Assembly: GCF_015704865.1 (NCBI RefSeq)
Contig: NZ_JADQTO010000030.1
Span: 54,514 to 118,513, forward strand
DNA: 64,000 nucleotides
Source: Actinoplanes aureus
GTDB lineage: Bacteria > Actinomycetota > Actinomycetes > Mycobacteriales > Micromonosporaceae
Direction: 5' to 3'
Shown: piece after piece, positions 61,401 through 64,000 of the stretch
Layout: the number at the start of each line of letters is the position of its first letter
Position numbering within the stretch: position 1 is the first letter of the stretch
Position numbers and translations under genes: made by a program
The notes under the pieces: model-generated
What the model saw: only the letters and a program-made list of their open reading frames with translations
Told to the model about the DNA's origin: nothing
The model's database searches: none

Positions 61401-64000
61401 CCGGACCCGCGCGCGGCCGCCGTCTGGGGACTCGGCCGGGTCTTCGCCCTGGAGTCTCCCGACCGGTGGGGCGGCCTCATCGACCTGCCCGAGCAGCTGG
61501 ACCCGGAGAGCATCGGCCGGTTGCTGAGCCTGCTCGGTGGCGGTGCCGGCGACGAGGATCAGATCGCCGTCCGCGGCGACGGCATCCTGGCCCGGCGGCT
61601 GCGGCGCGCCGGTGCCGGCGGACTGTCCGGCCCGGAGTGGCGGCCGCGCGGCACGGTGCTGATCACCGGCGGGACCGGTGCGCTCGGCGGCCATGTCGCG
61701 CGGTGGCTGGCCCGGGCCGGGGCGCCGCACCTGTTGCTCGCCGGGCGACGCGGCGAGGACACGCCCGGCGCCGCCGAGCTACGGGCCGAGCTGACCGCCC
61801 TGGGAGCCCGGGTCACCGTCGCGGCCTGCGATGTCGCCGACCGCGAGGCGGTCCGGGGACTGCTGGCCGGCGTACCCGCGGACCTACCGCTCAGCGCGGT
61901 CGTGCACACCGCCGGCATCGTGCGGGAAGCGCCCCTGGCCGAGACCGGTGTCGCGGACCTGCATGAGGTCGCCGCCGCCAAGGTGGGCGGCGCCGAGCAC
62001 CTCGACGAGCTGCTCGGCGACACGCCGCTCGACGCGTTCGTGCTGTTCTCCTCCGTCTCCGGGGTGTGGGGCAGCGGCGGCCAGGCCGCCTATGCCGCCG
62101 CGAACGCCGCCCTGGACGCCATCGCTGAGCACCGCCGGGCCCGCGGGCTGGCCGCCACCTCCGTCGCGTGGGGACCCTGGGCTGGCGGCGGCATGGCCGG
62201 GGAGGCCGCGACCGAACGGTTGCGCCAGCGCGGCCTGGCCGCGATGGAACCGGGCCGGGCGCTCGCCGTGTTGCGGCGAGCCGTCGCCGACGGGGAGACC
62301 ACCCTCGCGGTGGCCGACGTGGACTGGGACCTGTTCGCGGCCACCTTCGCCGCGGCACGGCCCCGTCCGCTGCTGGCCGGCCTCCCGGCGGCCGCTGCGC
62401 GGGAGCCGGCCACGGCAGGGCGCCTGGCCGCAGTGCCGCTCGCGCACCGCGATCGTTTCTTGACCGATCTGGTACGCGGCCACGCCGCCGCCGTCCTCGG
62501 CCACGACACCAGCGACGGGATCGAGGCCGACCGCGCCTTCAGCGACCTCGGCTTCGACTCGCTGACCGCGGTGGAACTGCGCCAACTGCTCCAGGCCGAA
62601 ACCGGTCTGCGGCTGCCGGTCACCGTCGTCTTCGACCACCCCACCCCGGCGGCGCTGGCCGCCGAGCTCGCCGCCCGCCTCGGCGAGGAGGCTCCGGCCG
62701 CGGTCACACCCGCGGTCGCGACCGAACCGGACGAGCCGATCGCCATTGTCGGCATGGCGTGCCGCTACCCGGGCGGCATCGCGTCGCCGGAGGACCTGTG
62801 GCGCCTGGTGACCGACGGCGGGGAGGTGCTCGGCCCGTTCCCGGCGGACCGCGGCTGGGACCCGGCGCGAGCCGGCCGCAGCGACGTGCGGATGGGCGGC
62901 TTCCTCGACGGTGCCGGGGAGTTCGACGCCGGCTTCTTCGGGATCTCGCCGCGGGAGGCGACCGCGATGGACCCGCAACAGCGGCTGTTGCTGGAAACCT
63001 CGTGGGAGGCGTTCGAGCGGGCCGGTGTCGACCCGCGCTCGCTGCGCGGCAGTCGTACGGGCGTGTTCGTCGGTGCCTCCCCGCAGGGTTACGGCGCCGG
63101 GCTGACCAGCGTGCCCGCCGAGGTGGAGGGCTACCGGCTGACCGGCAGCGCCACCAGTGTCTTCTCCGGGCGGGTCTCCTACACGCTCGGCCTGCAAGGG
63201 CCGGCGCTGACGGTCGACACGGCCTGTTCGTCGTCGCTGGTGGCGCTGCACCTGGCCGTGGCGTCGCTGCGGCGCGGCGAGTGCGACCTGGCGCTCACCG
63301 GTGGCGTGGCGGTGATGGCCGGCCCGGACGTCTTCGTGGAGTTCAGCCGGCAGGGTGGGCTGGCGGCGGACGGCCGGTGCAAGCCGTTCGCCGAGGCGGC
63401 GGACGGTACGGGCTGGTCCGAGGGTGTGGGCCTGCTGGTGGTGGAGCGGTTGTCGGATGCCCGGCGCAACGGGCATCCGGTCCTTGCGGTCGTCCGTGGC
63501 TCCGCCGTGAACCAGGACGGCGCGTCGAACGGCCTGACCGCGCCGAACGGCCCGGCTCAGGAACGGGTGATCGTCGAGGCTCTGGAGGATGCGCGGTTGT
63601 CGCCGGGTGATGTCGATGTGGTGGAGGCGCACGGGACGGGGACCCGGTTGGGGGATCCGATCGAGGCGCAGGCGCTGATCTCGGCTTATGGCGGGGAGCG
63701 GGAGCGGCCGTTGTGGTTGGGGTCGCTGAAGTCGAATCTCGGTCATACCCAGGCGGCTGCTGGGGTGGCCGGGGTGATCAAGACGGTGTTGGCGATGCGG
63801 TATGGGGTGTTGCCGCGCACGTTGCATGTGGATGAGCCGAGTTCGCGGGTGGATTGGTCGGCGGGTGCGGTGCGGCTGCTGTCGGAGCCGGTGTCGTGGG
63901 TGCCGGGTCGTGCTGGGGTGTCGGCGTTCGGGATGTCCGGGACGAACGCGCACGTGATCCTCGAGGCCGTCGACGTAGAACCTCCACCGGAGGATGCCGG
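46494..64000 (+). CDS. Modular type I polyketide synthase, loading module plus at least four modules (3' end outside window)
   Basis: One uninterrupted frame from the ATG at 46494 (GGGGGAGCAG upstream) to the window end, 5,835 complete codons and no stop. Order: loading KSQ-AT-ACP; module 1 KS-AT-DH-KR-ACP; module 2 KS-AT-KR-ACP; module 3 KS-AT-KR-ACP; module 4 KS. Motif reading by eye: loading AT and AT3 carry HAFH (malonyl), AT1 and AT2 carry YASH (methylmalonyl). The predicted start of the chain is acetate (from malonate), then a methyl-branched alkene, then a methyl-branched hydroxyl, then an unbranched hydroxyl of opposite KR type. No docking linker at the N-terminus is seen, as expected for a protein that starts the chain. 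The size and the glycosyltransferase next door suggest a glycosylated macrolide-like product. Confidence 0.96.
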   Translation, partial: MDPVTDIAVIGISCRLPQARNPEALWVLLREGRSALGPTPADRWPDLDRGVGFGGFLDHVDRFDPAFFGITPREAAAMDPQQRLALELGWEALEDAGVPPARLAGVPAGIFIGAASNDYALLADRQGRTGITAHTFIGQQRTMIANRISYALRLRGPSLTVDTGQSSSLVAVHLACESLRRGESSVAIAGGVSLTLTVENALALARTGALSPDGVSRAFDAGANGFVRAEGGALVVLKPLAAALADGDPVSAVIRGSAVNNDGGGAGLTVPEAGAQEEVIRLACARAGADPSELRYVELHGTGTKRGDPIEAAALGAVAAGRPAGSTLLVGSVKTNIGHLEAAAGVAGLLKVVLAMRNRELPPSLNFSAERPEIPLAELNLSVVTERLGWERPFLAGVSSFGIGGTNCHVVVGPAPAEPAPAEPGPPMAAAPWVLSGRTPAALRDQARDLLSWLEQAPDATLADIGHRLATARTAFKERAAVVGGDRASLAAGLAALAEDRPAPGVLRGTPADGGLGLLFTGQGAQRPGMTAELYATFPVYAAALDEVATRFDALTGGSLLPEILAGDRVHRTEVTQPALFAVEVAMYHLVRSWGLRPARLLGHSIGEIAAAHVAGVLTLDDACTLVEARGRLMGELPAGGAMTAVEAGEDEVAALLEAEAGPVSIAAVNGPSAVVVSGEREAVARVVEALRERGRRIRELPVSHAFHSPLLEPMLDRFAEVAQRLSYAPPTVPVVCGRTGEPVREFTADHWVRQAREAVRFAAGVEEMYAAGVAHLLELGPDGVLSAMARECLAGREATVVPLLRRDRPDAEAVAAALAALHVAGVGVDWATFFAPYRPRPIRLPTYPFQRARYWLGEKTPAVRAPAPAAAPRHNGDLISLIRAEVAGALGSPGPAGVDVHETFRSLGLDSLMLVELASRLATATGTGLTTADLFDHPTPQRLAAHLAATVPASDGAPNGSAAEPLNGRALSAPITKQAGGDVPAGPSAPITGQAGGDVPAGPSAPITGQAGDDAPGAGSEPIAIVAMACRYPGGVASPADLWRLVADGVDAIGDFPTDRGWRGSGRGGFLYDAAEFDAELFGISPREATAMDPQQRLLLELSWETFERAGLPPDSGAGVFFGVSPLGYGPALDEPAEGTEGHRLTGTTPSVASGRVAYALGLHGPALTVDTACSSSLVAVHLAVESLRRGECSTALAGGAAVMATPGMFVEFARQGGLAADGRCKPFAAAADGTSWAEGAGVLLLERLSDARRLGHPVLAVVRGSAVNQDGASNGLSAPSGAAQQRVIRAALDAAGLTPADVDAVEAHGTGTTLGDPIEAQALIAAYGTERDRPLWLGSVKSNIGHTQAAAGVAGVIKMVEAMRHGLLPRTLHADQPTPHVNWSARSVRLLNHAVAWEPDRLLRAGVSSFGISGTNAHVIVEGVADEQVAAAEETGPEDVPWIVSGASPEAVAAQIENLTALAPGARRVDVAYSLAAGRAALDYRTVVGQDVIRRAGDGRVVFVFPGQGSQWTGMGLQLWDSSPVFAASMQACEEALRPHTGWSLREQLAGPLDQVDVVQPALFAVMVSLAALWRSYGVEPSAVVGHSQGEIAAAHVAGALSLEDAARVVALRSRALRAIAGRGGMVSVPFADVDAGELSIAAVNGPESVILSGDKDAVDRFLAEEPRARRIAVDYASHSPHVEAVKDEILAALDGIEPRTPVVPFHSTVMPGEDVVPDADYWYRNLRQTVRFADAVAAVPGVLLEISPHPVLGLDLGTLRRDQGDITGALAQAWTHGAEIDWEAVYVPHSPRRLDLPTYPFQRRRYWLTPRPSGDLTGAGLDDAGHPLLGASVDLPDGGHLYTARVSTDDQPWLADHAVLDTVLLPGTALLELALHAAGGDHVAELVLETPLRLPPGTAIQLRVTVAAADDDGRRAVSVHSRPPAAESWTRHAQGVVSAEPGATPPEPLTAWPPPGATALDLDGRYDVLAADGFGYGPAFQTLRAAWRDGDDLYAEVELAADQPAGTYAPHPALLDGALHALGLGPFPAAGSTWLPFAWSGVTRHADTPAGLLRVRITPAGPDAVALVACDAAGTPVLSAESMRARPVTAAQLGVDADTLFEVRWTEVPWRAEAVPEKGFLEIDPPAAGELTATAHVAARDALRVAQEHLATESGRLVVVTRGAVAAGDADAVPGLAAAGVWGLIRSAQNENPDRFVLLDLEPGAEVPDAVPPGETQLAIRAGKAFAPRLVPAAPAPDAAPAELDRDGTVLITGATGTLGRLVARHLVTTHEVRHLLLLSRGGRAEELAAELAGLGADARFAACDVSDRAALAAVIDSIPAAHPLTAVAHLAGVLDDGVVGSLTPERLGRVLRPKVDAAVHLHELTAGADLRAFWLFSSVLGVTGGPGQAAYAAANTFLDALAQHRRAAGRPALSLAWGLWAERSGMTGELSKLDLRRLARNGLVPLGTEQGLALFDRACALDTALAVPARLERAAPARRQTSRVAGLPAAERRDALRDLVRRAAATVLGHPADHPIDADRPFKALGFESLTVLELRNQLAAATGLRLPATLVFDHPTVAALADHLADLFAARKPAAAVAVARADREPIAVVAMGCRYPGGVRSPEDLWRLVAAEGDAISAFPADRGWGRDGVGGFLYDAADFDAELFGISPREATAMDPQQRLMLELTWETFERAGVDPRSVRGQQVGVFTGAMYHDYASRFTTAPAEVEGHLLTGNTGSVMSGRVAYTFGLQGPALTVDTACSSSLVAVHLAVESLRRGECSMALAGGVAVMATPATFVEFARQGGLAADGRCKPFAAAADGTGWSEGAGVLLLERLSDAHRLGHPVLAVVRGSAVNQDGASNGLSAPSGPAQQRVIRAALADAGLRAADVDAVEAHGTGTTLGDPIEAQALIAAYGNERERPLWLGSVKSNIGHTQAAAGVAGLIKMVEAMRHGVLPRTLHVDRPTPHVDWPVGAVSLLTEATPWPSAGHPRRAGVSAFGISGTNAHVIVEGAEPQPAVTLESPAVRVPWPLSGHLPEALREQAARLRSFLATAPPARPADMGAALAARTAFEHRAVAIGEEALDALAAGREHPRLVRGTAEAPMRTVFVFPGQGSQWTGMGLALWDSSPVFAASMQACEEALKPHTGWSLREVLAGPLDQVDVVQPALFAVMVSLAALWRSYGVEPAGVVGHSQGEIAAAYVAGALSLDDAARVVALRSRALRAIAGRGGMVSVPFADVDPGGLSIAAVNGPESVILSGDTEAVDRFLTKEPRARRIAVDYASHSPHVEAVREEILTALDGIVPLAPQVPFHSTVTPGEDVVLDAAYWYRNLRQTVRFADAITGLGTLVEVSPHPVLGLDLSTLRRGEDDIDAALARAWTRGVAVDWNTVYAPHEPVRVDLPTYAFQRRRYWLEAPAPAPAAGPGTYRVAWHPATLPAGALHGTWLLVTPAGADHPDLVPALTRHGADVRQVTDADLSGALGAGPIAGVLSLLGYDETAHPDHPEVPAGLAATLALTQALGDAGITAPLWLATRSAVSVGAGDPLDAPRQSLIWGLGRVIGLEHGDRWGGLVDLPDTVDAAAGDRLAAVLTGRDGEDQVAIRTHGVFLRRLVPAPVRPDPAVSWQPSGTVLITGGTGALGAHVARWAARQGAVHLLLLSRSGPDAPGAERLRDELTGLGARVTLTACDVADRDQLAAVIAEHPPTAVVHTAAVLDDAVVRQLRPDQLATALHAKATAATHLDELTRHLDLRAFVLFSSIAGTLGVPGQGGYAPANAFLDALAERRHAAGLPATSIAWGAWAGGGMAALAGVENLLRRHGLPQMPPEVALAGMHRAVESGAATLAVVDIDWDRLYLAFTASRVRPLLHAVPEVRAIRAAESRRAGAGPAGLVDRLAAGTPQDRQRALLDLVREHVAATLGHSGPETVRADRSFKDLGLDSLTGVEIRNRLGAVTGLSLPATVVFDEPTPAALAQRLGAELFGDTARLPVPVATAGGGDPIVLVATSCRFPGGIDTPEDLWRTVLDGVDTVGPFPADRGWSGDLYHPDPGRRGTSYAREGAFLRDAAGFDAAFFGISPREALAMDPQQRLLLEIAWEAVERAGIDPSALRGSRTGVFAGTNGQDYPALLATAPDAADGGEGYLVTGSAASVFSGRIAYALGLEGPALTVDTACSSALVAVHLAAQALRRGECDLALAGAVTVMSTPALFVEFSRQRGLAPDGRCKPFAAAADGTGWGEGAGMVVLERLSDARRHGHPVLAVLRGSAVNQDGASNGLTAPNGPAQQRVIRQALADAGLDPGEVDAVEAHGTGTRLGDPIEAQALLATYGTDRERPLWLGSVKSNLGHTQAAAGAAGLIKMVEALRHGVLPATLHVDAPTPHVDWSAGAVRLLTEQVPWQPAEGRPRRFGISAFGISGTNAHAVLEAPPAVDGTGGGVAPEALPYVLAGHSAEALRAQARRLRTALRGDPDARDADVAYSLATTRAALDHRAVVVAAGRDELLRGLDALAEGRPAAHVSVGVPGGDGLAYLFTGQGSQRAGMGQALYAAFPAYAEAFDAVCDRLDRHLDRPVRDILGDPDALDRTEYAQVALFAVEVAQFRLLESWGIRPARLAGHSIGEVAAAHTAGVLDLDDAATLVAARGRLMQAVPHRGAMAAVEANADEVRPMLDGHETTVGLAAVNAPRACVISGDPDQVERIAAHFRDLGRRTRTLQVSHAFHAPHLDGMLDDFRAVTEGLNFAPPKIPLISTVTGEPLTDAEACDPGYWTRQVREPVRFLDAMRRLAAGGTTTYLELGPDGVLSGLAEQCVGVPGVPVLRGTRPEVAAVMAAVGHLHVHGVAVDWAALFAGTGARRAPLPTYAFQHRRFWPVDDGTTDAVSRWRYRIDWRPLPDPAPARPDGTWLVVLPAGADPLVDALVGCGVNVLAGTDLPDPVRLAKAGPIGGVLSLLPPDATLTLMRALAAADVRAPLWLVTRRAVSTGSADGPPDPRAAAVWGLGRVFALESPDRWGGLIDLPEQLDPESIGRLLSLLGGGAGDEDQIAVRGDGILARRLRRAGAGGLSGPEWRPRGTVLITGGTGALGGHVARWLARAGAPHLLLAGRRGEDTPGAAELRAELTALGARVTVAACDVADREAVRGLLAGVPADLPLSAVVHTAGIVREAPLAETGVADLHEVAAAKVGGAEHLDELLGDTPLDAFVLFSSVSGVWGSGGQAAYAAANAALDAIAEHRRARGLAATSVAWGPWAGGGMAGEAATERLRQRGLAAMEPGRALAVLRRAVADGETTLAVADVDWDLFAATFAAARPRPLLAGLPAAAAREPATAGRLAAVPLAHRDRFLTDLVRGHAAAVLGHDTSDGIEADRAFSDLGFDSLTAVELRQLLQAETGLRLPVTVVFDHPTPAALAAELAARLGEEAPAAVTPAVATEPDEPIAIVGMACRYPGGIASPEDLWRLVTDGGEVLGPFPADRGWDPARAGRSDVRMGGFLDGAGEFDAGFFGISPREATAMDPQQRLLLETSWEAFERAGVDPRSLRGSRTGVFVGASPQGYGAGLTSVPAEVEGYRLTGSATSVFSGRVSYTLGLQGPALTVDTACSSSLVALHLAVASLRRGECDLALTGGVAVMAGPDVFVEFSRQGGLAADGRCKPFAEAADGTGWSEGVGLLVVERLSDARRNGHPVLAVVRGSAVNQDGASNGLTAPNGPAQERVIVEALEDARLSPGDVDVVEAHGTGTRLGDPIEAQALISAYGGERERPLWLGSLKSNLGHTQAAAGVAGVIKTVLAMRYGVLPRTLHVDEPSSRVDWSAGAVRLLSEPVSWVPGRAGVSAFGMSGTNAHVILEAVDVEPPPEDA
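49409..49552 (+). repeat. 48-bp in-frame tandem repeat in the PKS linker
   Basis: Copies begin at 49409, 49457 and 49505 (unit 48 bp, 16 residues, core PSAPITGQAGGDVPAG). The first and last copies are partly diverged; the middle one is almost exact with its right neighbour. It lies in the linker between the loading ACP and KS1 and lengthens it by about 40 residues. Frame is kept, so it is a flexible spacer rather than damage. Confidence 0.85.
49553..54200 (+). other. PKS module 1: KS - AT (methylmalonyl) - DH - KR - ACP
   Basis: KS1 Cys codon 50016 (DTACSSS). AT1 has GHSQGE and YASHS (51525). The DH has His in ADHAVLDTVLLP (codon 52071) and Asp in HPALLDGALHA (~52548); the Gly of HxxxGxxxxP is Asp here. 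KR1 (TGATGTLG, 53260s) has a LDD motif, B-type, and intact Ser/Tyr/Asn. The ACP Ser is in LGFESL. There is no ER, so the expected unit is a 2-methyl-alkene if the DH tolerates its Gly to Asp change. Confidence 0.85.
54250..58400 (+). other. PKS module 2: KS - AT (methylmalonyl) - KR - ACP
   Basis: KS2 Cys codon 54732. AT2 GHSQGE with YASHS (tyrosine codon 56295), nearly identical in DNA to AT1. KR2 (TGGTGALG, ~57350) keeps the active-site Ser, Tyr and Asn (GYAPAN) and the LDD motif, B-type. The ACP Ser is in LGLDSLTG near 58268. Between AT and KR only the KR structural half is found, so no DH or ER. The expected unit is a methyl-branched beta-hydroxyl. Confidence 0.87.
58440..62690 (+). other. 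PKS module 3: KS - AT (malonyl) - KR - ACP
   Basis: KS3 Cys codon 58965 (DTACSSA). AT3 has GHSIGE and HAFHA (first His codon 60591), malonyl type. KR3 (TGGTGALG, ~61670) lacks LDD and has the Trp of A-type reductases in SSVSGVWGSGG, with YAAAN. ACP Ser in LGFDSL. The expected unit is an unbranched beta-hydroxyl of the configuration opposite to modules 1 and 2. Confidence 0.87.
62737..64000 (+). other. PKS module 4: KS (rest outside window)
   Basis: KS4 Cys codon 63225 (DTACSSS); the two His are present (EAHGTGT, NLGHTQ). The last 400 bases of the window change codon habit from C-ending to G- and T-ending codons, as in AT1 and AT2. The AT and further domains lie beyond the window. Confidence 0.88.

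Noticed and set aside
46992..63953. Long antisense open frames under the type I PKS (46992-49988, 55410-58214, 58773-61730, 61884-63953)
   Set aside because: They are shadows of the GC-rich coding strand; the true frame has continuous KS/AT/KR/ACP motifs and no stop.
46494..64000. Suspected frameshift because no terminated frame covers the PKS
   Set aside because: The frame is simply open to the window end; catalytic codons of all KS and AT domains fall in the same phase.

Overview
The window is very GC-rich DNA with strongly biased third codon positions, actinomycete-style operons (4-bp stop/start overlaps, GTG starts, GGAGG-type ribosome sites) and almost nothing but secondary metabolism. 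It suggests a large-genome filamentous actinomycete. A Micromonosporaceae/Actinoplanes-like host is compatible with the 4-hydroxyphenylglycine and mannosyltransferase genes, but the sequence here does not prove it.

Region 1 (1-43.3 kb) reads as one peptide biosynthetic cluster. It opens inside a nonribosomal peptide synthetase (NRPS) whose last three modules are visible: C-A(Thr)-T, C-A(unassigned)-T-E and C-A(Tyr)-T-TE. A P450 follows. Convergent to it is a DrrAB-type exporter operon led by a membrane protein. Then come hmaS-hmo-hpgT, the three dedicated enzymes for 4-hydroxyphenylglycine (Hpg); a soluble ABC1/UbiB kinase; a PMT/ArnT-type polyprenyl-phosphate glycosyltransferase; a second copy of the membrane protein; and a MacB-like exporter. 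From 27.5 to 39.8 kb lies a type II, polyene-forming PKS: ACP, one complete KS, two degenerate KS/CLF-like proteins, two FabZ-like dehydratases (one lacking the catalytic His), KR, an alpha/beta hydrolase, a double-hotdog protein, a DsbA/HCCA-isomerase-like protein and a phytoene-desaturase-like oxidase. This gene set is the one associated with cinnamoyl-type N-acyl groups on nonribosomal peptides. A second ABC1 kinase, type II thioesterase, MbtH protein, a tryptophan-dioxygenase-superfamily heme protein and an O-methyltransferase complete the set. The inferred product is an N-acylated (probably cinnamoyl-like), Hpg-containing, probably glycosylated and O-methylated peptide released by the terminal TE.

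Region 2 (43.8-64 kb) holds a third copy of the membrane protein, a GT1-type glycosyltransferase and the start of a giant modular type I PKS. This PKS is open for at least 5,835 codons and runs off the window. Visible are a KSQ loading module, three complete modules and the KS of a fourth. It may be a second cluster, for a glycosylated reduced polyketide, abutting the first.

The most unexpected signal is regulatory. Four promoters of region 1 (hmaS operon, first dehydratase, ACP/KS operon, O-methyltransferase operon) share the dyad TCGAA-N3-TTCGA, perfect in two, placed exactly 43 nt upstream of a TAGGCT-like hexamer. I did not find it upstream of the glycosyltransferase or the type I PKS, which supports two regulons. 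The other striking signal is the membrane-protein family with a CxxCG motif, present three times in 30 kb. No tRNA, rRNA, transposase, CRISPR array or transcription-factor gene was seen.
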